Shown: positions 46,701 through 52,150, numbered from the stretch's first letter. The stretch: 64,000 bases of DNA from JBFGFX01 sp965232455 (GCA_965232455.1 OZ246981.1:4898001-4962000); one strand, 5' to 3'. Program-made: numbers and translations. The notes: generated from the letters alone by a model not told the origin.

Positions 46701-48393
46701 CGCCAAAGCCGTCGCCGATTCGATATCCGCTGCCGATGACGTTCTCGAAGCCCGACAGGGTGTCCGTGCCGGCCCCACCCGTGACTTGGGGAGCAACGTC
46801 CCCGAGGTCGACCGTGACGGCGCCGGTCGCCGTGGCGTAACTGACCGTGTCGTTGCCCACGCCGCCGGCAAGAACGTCGTCGCCGCCGCCGCCCGCGATG
46901 AGGTTGTCCTGACCGTCGCCCGTGATCGTGTCGTTGCCGGCGCCGCCGAGGACGTTCTCCGTATTGCCGACGCCGCCGGTCGCGGTCGCCACGCCCGTGC
47001 CCAGGTTGACCGTCACCGCGGCGCCGAACGTGGAATAGTCCAGCGTGTCACTGCCGTCGCCGCCGTCGATCGTGCCGGTCAGCGCGGCGCCGGCCTCGAA
47101 AAGGAACCGGTCATCGCCACGGCCGGCGATCAGGTTTTCGACATCGGGACCGAGCAGGATCGTGTTGGTACCGTCGGTCACGTCGACGGTGCCGTCCGCG
47201 CGCAACGTAAAGAACAGATCGTCCGTATCGGCCGAAAAGTCCAGCGTGTTGGCGCCCGCGCCGCCGATCAGCGTTTCGATGCCCGCCCCTATCGACAGGT
47301 CGATCGTCACGGCGGCGGTGTACTGCGAATAGTCGAGCGTGTCGTTACCGCCACCGCCGTCGATCGTGCCGGCGAGAACGGCGCCGTCCTCGAAAACGAA
47401 CAGATCGTCACCCAGGCCGCCGACCAGGTTTTCGACGTTGGCCGACACGGTGGCCGTGTTGCCGTTCGTGTCCGCGACGTCGATCGTGCCGTCCGCGCGG
47501 ACCGTAAACGTCAGATCGGCGGTCACCGCCGAAAAGTCGAGGGTATCCACGCCTTCGTTGAGCAATTCCACGACGCTGTCCGTGCCCCAGCCGTCGATGA
47601 ACCGATACTCGTCGTTGCCGCCGCCGCCCGCGAAATCGTTGTTGCTGACGCTGTTCTCCAGCGTGTCGTCGCCGTTGGTGCCCACGATAGGCCCGTCCAT
47701 CGCGGGCGGCGGTATTACGGCCTGCAGAATGATCGGTACGTCGCCGGATCCCGGGAAAGACTTGATGGGGCGGAAGTCGACCAAGTCCGTCTGGTCGCCG
47801 TTTGCCGCGGTGCTTTCACGAACGTCCGCGCCCACGCTCGATCTCGACTGACCGTGACGGTTGGAGTCCGTTTGGCGATCGGCGTCGACCGGCCGCTCGG
47901 CAAGGTCCGCGGCGATTGCCGCATGCTGGGACGGCGTCGACCGACTATCGTCGAACACTTCGAGCGGTGCGACGAACTTCGACGCCGAATGATCACGCGA
48001 CACGTCGATCCATTGCGGGTAGGCGTCGAACTCGCCGTCAAACTCGCAGTCCGCGCTCGGCAGCGGCGCCGCGGTCGGCACGACCCAGCCCAGAGGGGTC
48101 TCCGCCGTCTGCATTTCGCGCACGGTGTCGTCGCCGACCGGCTTGCGCGTTTCGGTCTGCACCGCGCCGTTGTGTGCGGGTGGGAATTGATTGGCGTCTA
48201 CCTGTCTCGACTCGATCGCGGCGAAACGGTTTTTTTGCAGCTCGTCGACAAACGGATCGTTCGGCGGAATGCCGATTTCACCGGACAGCAGGATGCGACT
48301 CTCGAGCGGCTCGAACTGCAGGCGCTTTCCAGGGAGTGCCGGCGCGCCCGAGCCGGCCGGCTGACGTGGCTCACATCGCCAGGGGTAGCTCAT
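31789..48393 (-). CDS. Giant LEPR-XLL/RTX-like repeat protein with C-terminal OmpA domain
   Basis: A single open frame of 5534 residues, low in Cys and Lys and very acidic. There is no Sec or Tat signal; instead residues 27-39 carry an LEPR-XLL-type motif (FEPLESRILLSGE). RTX-like glycine/aspartate blocks lie at about 232-597, 3775-3911 and in several short runs toward the C-terminus (GGxGxDxx). In between are repeated 50-90-residue modules of the type (D/N)GxLxxDxxFxxxVG...VxV...DDLxxDINAAL that recall Flagellin_IN motifs. Residues about 5385-5490 are an OmpA-like peptidoglycan-binding domain (VSFELNSAVL, GHADSRGSDAHNLRLSQDRA, NRRVEIKL). The tail GGGSGLGLLALTGWLSSRQ looks like GlyGly-CTERM. 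Its ATG overlaps the TolC-like stop by 4 bases. Likely a surface adhesin or biofilm protein. Confidence 0.93.
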   Translation of the reverse strand: MSYPWRCEPRQPAGSGAPALPGKRLQFEPLESRILLSGEIGIPPNDPFVDELQKNRFAAIESRQVDANQFPPAHNGAVQTETRKPVGDDTVREMQTAETPLGWVVPTAAPLPSADCEFDGEFDAYPQWIDVSRDHSASKFVAPLEVFDDSRSTPSQHAAIAADLAERPVDADRQTDSNRHGQSRSSVGADVRESTAANGDQTDLVDFRPIKSFPGSGDVPIILQAVIPPPAMDGPIVGTNGDDTLENSVSNNDFAGGGGNDEYRFIDGWGTDSVVELLNEGVDTLDFSAVTADLTFTVRADGTIDVADTNGNTATVSANVENLVGGLGDDLFVFEDGAVLAGTIDGGGGNDTLDYSQYTAAVTIDLSIGAGIETLIGGAGANTLDFSADTDDLFFTLRADGTVDVTDGTNTILLGPDVENLIAGRGDDRFLFEAGAALTGTIDGGDGSDTLDYSTFGAAVTVNLGTGVATATGGVGNTENVLGGAGNDTITGDGQDNLIAGGGGDDVLAGGVGNDTVSYATATGAVTVDLGDVAPQVTGGAGTDTLSGFENVIGSGYRIGDGFGDTLTGTADDNQFFIAAGALATINGGGGNDSLTVDARGRALTASDGASLTFAGLADPSVTYASVESVLVENSPVALSADDVQSLSSGLRQLALRLDELESIAGFAGAIPLADPLGATFGDLQNFGRVLQTLVDDFDAAFPAGGATDSEAVAAFLAGWAEDLQARTDADSAENIRGTLSWIARTLAADDQITIDGAGVQELRFVQQLMSERESSMDLNVSDTLRDAGVTIERDTSFDFQSGFDLGLTFGLDAGSGEFFVDEALQLTSNARLADAFPLNLAADALIGFMDGSVDGQLSELSASAGAVLGASGGRWSLTELETENPFGVVNELSSIIANLPFDTGAGFAAGLEDIGDGLIDLANTNFLVNDFVVTLPASSGEFTLITPNELLRMLDQLGGWLSGLAQSEILDLSVPFAGSTTIGDLLDFGDAFGEELLRFLVHHDGLRLSADLLAGGTIPADAGLVNFALEVETDAGLETFDIVLDPAGNTADQLRQTVEDAVVAALGATLAADIEVFLEEGRIGFRPIVDARTVTGVSLRSVGNESLGFDGNRLVVPTAVFETGTLGHELEFTVNAEGEEYVFTVARNDANADIDDLIADINAALDLQFDGVTVALDPSATRELLFEVAADAALEGGGAAIGGIVLVDVRESPSLVDGFLSLGVEAASFVSAQDLADQLSDVLSGIVGAVTVNFDVANAEMSFTVELARSFDIASLPIDLSVDLGDFIDIESASDLDVTADAALQFTFGVDLEPSESLVVAPPVAVPNLPDLGRLLSDASFDFTLLQENFPENERLSGGTLNVTDWSVTANAAPAAVNWTAGASGQLQDANGDPDPDHFFFIEVTDALGEVSYVDAVLLSFDTLDNAGFDDLAADLETAMINALAASGFAGLQISVGDATAGGFQISASGAGFDGYQLRLVTEDEFAVTEAVTVPVAADDQNQSLGDLLEDLQNAIDNATILAGLERVDDTLLGLNGIATLAGNGGPTIGDITVPENGVLTRDVYFEVVVGGETFRGVVSAGSTIDNEQETDAQDDPVVALARDVEAAINATIPGTDVELSVAAHPPLGDTLVDFGGGGAVTTSSPVRSSGVLDQDVAFTMDVGGTEVRGAVRAQSTLDNDSAVDLAADVETAIRDALQGAGLDTDLFAVAVSPANNDGLTFEVTAGAINNIDFGITPFQRLQYSVASTNTGEDVILHFVSPAVVAELTSERFGVYAAPVLAQPDADSPGRLLARRIAVDADFDDPAFEELGLISSPIPADGVLDSTATFEIVVDDELSVVEVEQADTADNTSVDDLIDDINAALLAAIGSNDVQARRVMLTEDISSGGNRIEFFSAQASGIQSLSLPALQAPAAGDPPNAAITQLGFSTTDEYSARIQSGEFFIRDASLSGGLNLDASNVEGSAVVGLGGDGGVGLGVEIVDSSGGVFGNVDIDLVNPNAADGDPDRQRISLGTLWAYLGDDDLALSELVDAQISGGVDIDLDVAPVLPIRTPIDPAEIAIDLELTDWLNNPPALSDAGAENGLAVNISGLDLNIYDALSNLSFSDVVDALQQIVDFLRELQGNGQGGLASILDQPLPLLNQSPSDLLRVADHFAELVDEVVANPAESINQLENLLEDLLGLPEELVTLALDFDDGLALRVDLQFNAGIQESFGFDLDIEDLVGLTDADSPARGLLEGVTSLVGVSSTGDLSVGVDGTVRLSFGLALGNGNGSAEALGFKDGATSTGGVLTASGDAQIAADRLVNQDVEFELLVDGQTFLVTVTAGDQTAAPTEVDTNTLFSELKNAPTLIAGADITVTLLDGTELQIDLNPGGSDPTIADAVAAINGANANLRAEFDSAEQRIVLEDLSTPPGGATQSGVFVTLTDVDEFEALQFSLQVGTDENGLARPPVSVSVAGASGITRAQWLATIDEAIRQAMVDAGQLNPVARPVVDVAYNGTIRQLTFQGTGAGFQDRLTIIGSGVFSVSDANSSDAAAVLGLEGSDDDGDRSIAGRELRTDAAADTVGLVADVQQAIRDAMGDTGNPPMVAVSLLPPPAGSSGVGRLEFTSSAGAALEIRSVSQAIRPFLYNGEDGTALIINAGASGENLEFTAQVGPFGFFVVDGSANLGAQFLVTLTDTGDADGRTYFGQDDLEIATPTLEGSAVAELPLFFPTESTPVNDQDNTLTIAVPDLLAFLGNPDGGVDREAGSVIIETPDLTAFPTPTLIGMLSNPEFIIDGLDSILLSIQDGLDGEVFGIEMPLIGDGLAPAAQFIADFREDVLAYLSLKLREGGLNPVTLVQETLYNIFGGADDGDAAAVRVLGFEPDAQAAGSLTASSVLAGGMLDRDAEFNITVGNDDTTRIVVFAENVEDDTPESLVDAINRSLDGRGLADRVTAGFVDEPGGGFRITFTAADAADGLLIETAGAIALDLFGLSVGALDFLQDVSGLDGVADGIVDINDIMKTGFGLFDEFGQFDFLLGQSAVFGESLDFDLGLPILDFDLDAGVELELGWDLAFGFGVSQQDGFYFVSDSALAPESTLNPGETGELIVSLDVSLLGLLGFAPGAGSDMDPADGPVELIATAELPGDGRLSGDLVFALEIGGVLVDNITVTAASTGNNRNAGHLIEDIEAAIDAALTSEGLNPELVTADMLLDGRGDPTGKLRLIAADGTALAIFDSARVTGRFGYLGIEAIDLPEAVSGDYTGLGLEIVVDILDPGTGSGQDGRLSFSEISSSSTQLSDIIVAEARGSALVNLGLTVNFDGLGLDSAILPAIGTGLFVDWDVSFNTASGADIGAPVVEFRDITLDLGSFITDFAGPFLSDIGAFLEPLGFLLDRQDGLLYQRLPVISDLAGETVTLKQLAEQLDTRNRITPFLNAVEQIFFLTELVSDAADEAERNGGAILLEFGTISLTDLGDLQDQGMSLADSTPTGALNENASDEFNRSNNPDTQATRSFTRNVTRPGNGTISFDILKPANIVDLLLGKPDVNLITYDLPPFGFDFDYLQRFPVFPPLFATLRGFFSSTIDLGFGYDSLGLTQFLASENPLDLINGFFLNDVDADGVDIPEITLYGGITAGASLDAAVASAGVEGGIDATIFFNLNDPDQDTKVRLSEMLGNILLNSFNPLAVFDTSGKVDAFFRAYVEVLFGLWSDEYELARVTLASFEIPFARPPILAQDLGSGVLQLNMGTASANRIHGSLVDGDENLSVRFANGSVFVSNGSIEQRFVGIEKISVDAGAGDDVIDLRGLGNSGIEVEVRGGTGDDTILLASNSKNLVFGDEGDDVIIVDGNGTVGAEIHGGAGNDTITAGNGADLLFGGDGNDTIVGGAGNDDIEGGAGDDTLDGGAGDDVYRFSGSWGDDEVVENTDLLGQSTPSGGTDTWDFSRTTTDVNFTLGNDVRVGAVENVGRDGDQLRLTSTRHGLQTGDQIALAGIELRDAMGAPILLQGSATVTVDPDDLDTFTIDVPGLPDSFTYVADTGIFQVDRSALVVDEFRPADPDGTEISIQVETSLRHGLESGDRIFVGGTDPVSGETVLVDDAASGEPRLFTVTVIDSRTFNLDGTTFTDPPFALDAAFIQRNESGSGIIENVSIGAGFIEITSSGHGLSVNDEIAIFGSEIEDASIDRNTLNNKFVVSSVSATDPDRFTIAVDPQITAALMALPATDIQTATALWQLNSTRAQSAGNSVTHNGYGVEIIAGGRGGDTFDIYQTGIQEVVLDGGGGSDTYRAFAVESRVGLGATANTRLFDTGDFWDTDVALFFGSQSVDELEIDNSNIVTVLGDDDANNPKFAYGEPNVVLGFQSGATGTGSLEADVALQNGELDRDARLVISLGDAEPVLIVIEPDDVGGAGTVADLVNALNAAIDDSDLSGLLTASSSDSRISLSASDGTATISVENVSQGSGIEAVEVAALGGDDEIRIGSTNSRTSVNISGGLGDDAIAIGGSANSETTLTTVNGIRGSSLTGPLIVDGDEGVNTLTVSDVDDAESNDGKLTDSSISGLGMQIDIEYSDIAELSLQLGSGSDTFTIESTIDGSSRVSAGAGDDSVDIQTVTGQLDVDGEAGADAILLQASGVDSNTAISGGDGADDIDVRSMQGDVSVSGGDGNDVIEVGSMAGSGVASVVATADIGVPLVQNNVSGMTGIDTAGTLNLINGQLDISGGAGVDTLNIDDSGDGGRSMQALSALSRAAAENGRLSGDANLELDFGNGDVVPVTVVAEAGTLTAAAPIANAVQADGRLSGDAFFVLDIGAQRFEVTVRQDLDNQSVDDLLNDINDALEQLGIESTRVVARLVDGTLALDSLQGEDLTLQVDADDVAALELGFADNSEAIFDNNSIADLEADINAAFAAAGVDTRISAAIDTDTNTLGLTLLSSDFVRVIVDGDDPADTELGLVNNQLIQPNNTATLRVNEVTGRAELTGLGMGAPGDGIPGIVYDSVANVNIALGSGNDEFNVQGTLNDEGPALPSLTTIDMGSGDDTISVSDAAPDVETDRGYLNGTLDSVQGELSIFAGDGFNTLNVSDRESTAGDVDVTISDNRIEGLAPAAINYSASGGFSGGINIWAGAGSDEVTFVSTLTDNVTTFHANDGDDRISMVDADATGDDGLLVVEAGLGDDVVDGAAWNAPLFVFGDLGDVDYADRLRALGQIVSASTIRPGDGGSDQVFGGSADDLLLGGAEGDIISGGMGDDAIIGDGGRITFDGGDIVQIEATDFFIGGGDMLAGGRMIDESRRGGDGNDVIIGAAGLDLLFGSLSEDILIYEYGRVTFEDGLATTVVVLGQRPLDLAASELFDLYLKDRFLVPPYHVGDVVADRAPVRASFIDVSTGGRAHDNVHHEAICQDYLADVSFELNSAVLTPESHEYLLEVATVLVGFEDIDVEIGGHADSRGSDAHNLRLSQDRAQAVVDALVKYRVDPDILRAVGYGEELPIADNDTEEGRAQNRRVEIKLDSGAACHIEDVDYEGGGSGLGLLALTGWLSSRQTQGKHERQRINW
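31792..31884 (-). other. GlyGly-CTERM-like tail of the giant protein
   Basis: The last 31 residues (5504-5534) read as a Gly/Ser run, a short hydrophobic stretch LGLLALTGWL and a basic tail ending KHERQRINW. This is the tripartite form expected of rhombosortase-type sorting signals. The hydrophobic core is short, so the call is tentative. Confidence 0.4.
31921..32240 (-). other. OmpA-like peptidoglycan-binding domain of the giant protein
   Basis: Residues about 5385-5491. The two diaminopimelate-binding signatures are present: the Asp of GHADSRGSDAHN and the Arg of QNRRVEIKL. It also shows FELNSAVLTPES and AVGYGEELPIADNDTEEG. It would hold the C-terminus at the cell wall in the periplasm. 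Confidence 0.85.
36660..37070 (-). repeat. RTX-like block of the giant protein (residues about 3775-3911)
   Basis: Tandem nonapeptide-like repeats of GGxGNDxx form, for instance GADLLFGGDGNDTIVGGAGN, ending in a DGGAGDDVYRFSGSWGDDEV unit. Such runs fold as calcium-binding beta-rolls in RTX proteins. Confidence 0.75.
46600..47700 (-). repeat. N-terminal RTX-like block of the giant protein (residues about 232-597)
   Basis: Repeats of about 50 residues, each with GGxGDDxFxF followed by a GTIDGGGGNDTLDYS unit and an AVTVDLGTG strand, then a canonical run GGAGNDTITGDGQDNLIAGG. They are calcium-binding-type beta-roll repeats. Their position near the N-terminus is unusual, since type I substrates carry them near the C-terminus. 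Confidence 0.8.
48277..48315 (-). other. LEPR-XLL motif of the giant protein
   Basis: Residues 27-39, FEPLESRILLSGE, match the LExRxLLS signature seen near the N-terminus of very large repetitive proteins. No other export signal is visible nearby, so it is the best candidate for the targeting element. Confidence 0.8.
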
Positions 48394-49730
48394 TCCTGAT
48401 CACGCTCGGCCAGCATGTCGTTGATTCGGCCGAGATCGGGCTCCTGCAGGATGCCCGCCGCGTTTTTCAAGCGCAGCGTGCTCAACAGATAGTCGTACCG
48501 CGCCTGGGCATAGTCTCTTTTCGTCAGGTACAGGTCGCGCTCGGCGTCGAGTACGTGCAAGGCCGTGTTGATCCCGGAATCGTAGCCGCGTTTCTTGGCG
48601 TCCAGCGCGCTTTGCTGCGCGGTGACCGACTCCGCCAAGGCCCGAACTCGGCTGACGCCGCTGATGACGCCGAGATACGAGTTTCTGGATTCGCGGGTCA
48701 CCTGCAGCTGTTCAAGCTTGAGTTCCTGGGCGGCGCGCAGGTTCTCGAACCGAGCCTGCCGGACGCGCGAGTTGGTGCCGCCGCCCTTGAACAGCGGCAG
48801 GTTGAACTGCAGGGCGATGTCCGCCGTCTCCACCTCGCTTCCGCCGCCGAACAGGCTGCCGTCGGTGTCTCGGTTGTCCAGGCGCCCAACCAGATCGAGC
48901 GTCGGATAACGGTCCGATTTCTGTCGCTCAATCTCCCTTTCGGCGATGACGACGGCTTGGCGGCGGCTCTCCAGCAGATGGTTTTGCTGGAGAGACCGGC
49001 TGACCCACTGATCGATGTCCGAGGGCTCAGGCTCCTGCAACTCGATGGCGCCGCCAAGCGGTTTCAGGTCGACAATCAGTTCACCGGTGATTTCCAGCAG
49101 CGCCTGATGAGCGTCCGCCAGACGATTCTGGGCGTCGATCTCGTTGCTGGAAATCAGCGCGAACCGCGCCCTGGCGTCGTATTCGTCCGTGCGCGTCGCC
49201 AGGCCGCTCTGACGCCGGCGTTCGGCGAGTTCAAGCTGTTGTCCCACCGCGGTTTTTTCGGCCCGCGCGAACTCGAGATCGTCTTCCGCCGCGAGCACGC
49301 CGAGGTAAGCTTGCGACACCCGCAGGATGTGGTCCTGTCTTGCGGCCTCAAGCTCCGCCATGGCCTGGGCCACCCTGGCGTGCGACTGTTTCAGGTTCTG
49401 CCAATCGCCGAATCGAAAAATCGGCTGGCTGAGCACCAGTCCGAAGGTGTTGGTCGGGAAGGTCGTGCTGCCCGACCCGAAAACGGCATTGTCGGTGCTC
49501 TTGATGTCCTGATTGGTCCGCAGATACTCGTAGTTGAAGCTCAGATCGGGAAACAGCGACGCTTTGGCTTGCGGCACGGACTCTTTTGCGGCCTCGTACT
49601 GGTAGATCGCCGCCTGCAGCCTGGGATCCTGTTGAGCGCTCAGCCGGAAGACGTCCAGCAGATCCGCGGCCTTTGCGTTGCCTGTGCCGCCCAAAACAAT
49701 GAGTATCCCCACGACTCGCACAAGCCACAT
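48390..49730 (-). CDS. TolC-family outer membrane efflux/secretion protein
   Basis: Outer-membrane channel of 446 residues. I chose the ATG at 49730 over one at 49748 because a strong RBS (agagggg) sits 8 bases upstream of it and none precedes the other. A signal peptide (MWLVRVVGILIVLGGTGNAKA) is followed by two OEP repeats, each with the long-helix pattern: VFRLSAQQDPRLQAAIYQYEAAKESVPQAKASLFPDLSFNY and AVVIAEREIERQKSDRYPTLDLVG, with VLDAERDLYLTKRDYAQARYDYLLSTLRLKNAAG near the end. It is the first gene of the eight-gene unit and overlaps the giant gene, giving the outer-membrane exit for the system. Confidence 0.92.
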   Translation of the reverse strand: MWLVRVVGILIVLGGTGNAKAADLLDVFRLSAQQDPRLQAAIYQYEAAKESVPQAKASLFPDLSFNYEYLRTNQDIKSTDNAVFGSGSTTFPTNTFGLVLSQPIFRFGDWQNLKQSHARVAQAMAELEAARQDHILRVSQAYLGVLAAEDDLEFARAEKTAVGQQLELAERRRQSGLATRTDEYDARARFALISSNEIDAQNRLADAHQALLEITGELIVDLKPLGGAIELQEPEPSDIDQWVSRSLQQNHLLESRRQAVVIAEREIERQKSDRYPTLDLVGRLDNRDTDGSLFGGGSEVETADIALQFNLPLFKGGGTNSRVRQARFENLRAAQELKLEQLQVTRESRNSYLGVISGVSRVRALAESVTAQQSALDAKKRGYDSGINTALHVLDAERDLYLTKRDYAQARYDYLLSTLRLKNAAGILQEPDLGRINDMLAERDQE

Positions 49731-50226
49731 ATATTCATCCCCTCTCATAGGCAGAATGGCCGAAAGCCATTCGCTGGTGCTTTGCTCGGGTTCTCGTCTG
49801 CGTATCCGGTATAGCGGGAAAACGGCAGAATCTTGCCCAATTCAGTGTCGTTTCAAGGCGGCAGCGGCCAAGATCGGTCGTCGCGATGAGGTGGCGTTGA
49901 GTAAACGGTCCTGTTTTATTTGATGTCGAGTGCCTTTTAGATGCGGCGGCCCTCTCGGAGCGTGCTCTCACCGCGCATCGTTCATCGCGTCCAATCGATG
50001 GTGAAACGTTTTTTCTTTTATGTCGAACTCAACCTTGTTGTGGTGATGATCGCCCATGTTTGCTGCAAAATCCAGCGCCGCCGAAGGCTCGGAGTGTCTC
50101 GGGCGTTCTCGGATCCGTTCCGCGTTCCGGGTGACGATTGGCCCAACCACCGCGGAACATCAACAGAACGGGCGAATCCGCTGTACTATTTCCCTTTGGA
50201 CGTCCAACGCGGAAGGTCAATTTGCC
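49731..50226. promoter_or_regulatory. Long divergent intergenic region upstream of the secretion unit
   Basis: These 496 bases separate the TolC-like gene from the divergent MDR oxidoreductase and hold no convincing gene. The promoters of the eight-gene unit and the oxidoreductase must lie here. AT-rich patches occur at about 49911-49940 and 50004-50022, but I could not assign -35/-10 boxes firmly. The hairpin at 49754-49772 is the only clear element. Confidence 0.5.
49754..49772 (-). promoter_or_regulatory. Leader hairpin upstream of the TolC-like gene
   Basis: GAATGGC / GCCATTC, a perfect 7-base stem with a 5-base loop (TTTCG on the minus strand), ending 23 bases before the ATG at 49730 and just before the RBS. 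It could affect translation or mRNA stability of the unit. Confidence 0.35.
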
Positions 50227-51219
50227 ATGCAATACAAAGCCGTCAAACTGGTCAAGCGCCCTGAATTGCACATCACGCCCGATCTTTTCGAGACCGTGAC
50301 CCTGGAGACGCCCGAGCTCGAAGACGGACAGTGCCTCCTGAAGCAAACGCACATGTCGCTCGACCCGGCGATGAAAGGCTGGATGACGGCGGATACCAAG
50401 AGCTACATTCCTCCGGTTAGCCTCGGCGAGGTAATGCGTTCCAGCGGCGTTGCCGAGGTGGTCGACTCCAGGAACGAGAATTTTCCCGTTGGCGCGAAAG
50501 TCGCGGGCATGATCGGCTGGACGGAATATGCGGTGACAACCGGCAAGGGGCTGCACATCCTGCCGCCGGAGGTGTCGGCCGAGGCAGTGTTGTGCGTGCT
50601 CTCGTTGCCGGGCCTGACGGCGTATCACGGATTGATGGAGGTCGGAAAGCCCAAGGCCGGCGAGACGCTGGTGGTTTCCGGCGCGGCCGGCTCGGTGGGT
50701 TCCATGGTGGGTCAGATTGCGAAGGCGGAGGGGCTGCGCGTCGTGGGCACGGCGGGCAGCGAGGAAAAATGCCGCTGGATCGAAGAGGACCTCGGTTTCG
50801 ACAAGGGCATCAACTACAAGTCCGACGAGTTGGCGCAGCAAATTGCCGACGCCACGCCCGACGGGGTCGATATCTATTTCGAGAACACCGGCGGCCCGGT
50901 TCAGCACATCACGTTCGGCCGCATGAACGCTCACGGCCGCATCGTCGTCTGCGGGATGATCGCGGACTACAACACGGACAAGCCGTCGCCGGGCCCGAAT
51001 TGGATCAACGTCATCAAACGCCGGCTGACGATTCAGGGTTTTGCCATGCCCGACCATTGGGACGAGGTGCCGGCAATGACGCAAAAGCTGTCGGCTTACC
51101 TGATGGCTGGAAAACTGAAGTACCGCGCGCATAAACTCAGCGGTCTCGAGAGTGCGATCGAGGGAATCAATCTGCTGTTTACGGGCGGGAACACCGGCAA
51201 GCTGATGGTTGAACTCTGA
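50227..51219 (+). CDS. NADP-dependent MDR oxidoreductase (CurA/prostaglandin reductase type)
   Basis: Zinc-independent medium-chain reductase of 330 residues from the ATG at 50227, reducing C=C bonds of enones or enals with NADPH. Markers are MSLDPAMKGWMTADTKSYIPPVSLGEVMRSSG near the N-terminus, GLTAYHGLMEVGKPKAGETLVVSGAAGSVGSMVGQIAK for the Rossmann fold, and ENTGGPVQHITF, GRIVVCGMIADYN. The zinc-binding cysteines of alcohol dehydrogenases are absent. It stands alone, divergent from the secretion unit. Confidence 0.9.
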   Translation: MQYKAVKLVKRPELHITPDLFETVTLETPELEDGQCLLKQTHMSLDPAMKGWMTADTKSYIPPVSLGEVMRSSGVAEVVDSRNENFPVGAKVAGMIGWTEYAVTTGKGLHILPPEVSAEAVLCVLSLPGLTAYHGLMEVGKPKAGETLVVSGAAGSVGSMVGQIAKAEGLRVVGTAGSEEKCRWIEEDLGFDKGINYKSDELAQQIADATPDGVDIYFENTGGPVQHITFGRMNAHGRIVVCGMIADYNTDKPSPGPNWINVIKRRLTIQGFAMPDHWDEVPAMTQKLSAYLMAGKLKYRAHKLSGLESAIEGINLLFTGGNTGKLMVEL

Positions 51220-51277
51220 TGCGCGGCGGGCCGGCGATCGTTCGACAGCGCTGACGCGGGTCACACAGAATTTCGGA

Positions 51278-52057
51278 ATGAAAAAAGGGTTCGTTTTTGT
51301 TGCGATGTTGCTCTCCTTCGCGGCGTTCGGAGAGCCCCGGCAAGCGTCGCTGCGTATCGCCTCCGATGCGACGTTCGCGCCGTTTCACTTTCTGGACGAT
51401 TCAGGGAACGCGACCGGCTTCGATATCGAACTCGCCCGCGCGATGGCAGAGCAGGTGGGATTTGCCGCCGACGTGCGGCGTTTGTCGTATGACGAGCTGT
51501 TTTCCGGCCTGATTGACGGTTCGCACGACGTCATTGCGGCAACCACCGGAATCACGCCCGAGCGTGAACGGACTTACCTCTTCACCGACGCCTATTTCGA
51601 GACCTGCCAGGCCGCGCTGGTACGCGTCGGTCCGACAGAGCCAGCGAGCGTCGATGATCTGCAAGGCGCGCGCATCGGCGCGTCGGGTTCGGGTACCGCC
51701 CGCCAGGCCATGCTGTCGATAACGCCCGCCCGACATGTGCGACTGGATGACGGCGAAGGCATACCGTCGCTCGAGAACGGCGCGATCGACGCCTGGATCG
51801 TGGATGAATTCGACGCGGTCGCCGTTGCGCGCGCGTCGGCCGGCCGTCTGCGCGTGCTGCCGCAACCGATCTTGCTGGAACGATACGGTTTCGTCATCGC
51901 GGCGGGCAGAGAGAGGCTCAAAGCCGAGCTGGACCGCAGCCTCGCGGAACTCGAAAGAAGCGGCCGGATTGCCGAACTTCGCAAGCGGTTTGGCGTCGAG
52001 CGGGACGCCGACTGGCCGGTTTCCGACGAAGCGTCCTCCCCCGCCCGAATTCATTAA
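51278..52057 (+). CDS. Amino-acid-type periplasmic solute-binding protein (SBP family 3)
   Basis: Exported receptor of 259 residues from the ATG at 51278. The signal peptide is MKKGFVFVAMLLSFAAFG. The fold is family-3 type: LRIASDATFAPFHFLDDSGNATGFDIELARAMAEQVG, then DELFSGLIDGSHDVIAATTGITPERERTYLFTDAY and GARIGASGSGTARQAML. No permease or ATPase gene is beside it, so it may be an orphan receptor, or serve a remote transporter or sensor. It is 93 bases before a TonB receptor. Confidence 0.85.
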   Translation: MKKGFVFVAMLLSFAAFGEPRQASLRIASDATFAPFHFLDDSGNATGFDIELARAMAEQVGFAADVRRLSYDELFSGLIDGSHDVIAATTGITPERERTYLFTDAYFETCQAALVRVGPTEPASVDDLQGARIGASGSGTARQAMLSITPARHVRLDDGEGIPSLENGAIDAWIVDEFDAVAVARASAGRLRVLPQPILLERYGFVIAAGRERLKAELDRSLAELERSGRIAELRKRFGVERDADWPVSDEASSPARIH

Positions 52058-52150
52058 ACTGTCAAAAGGCCTTTACCAAACTGCAAACACCGCCTCCCAT
52101 AGTTGCCGCCTCGATAGATCAATTCTGATTTCGTAACGCGGGGAAGCGTC

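Noticed and set aside
31789..48393. RTX toxin with classic type I C-terminal signal
   Set aside because: The C-terminus is an OmpA domain plus a GlyGly-CTERM-like tail, not an RTX/type I signal, and no lipase, protease or acyltransferase partner is visible.
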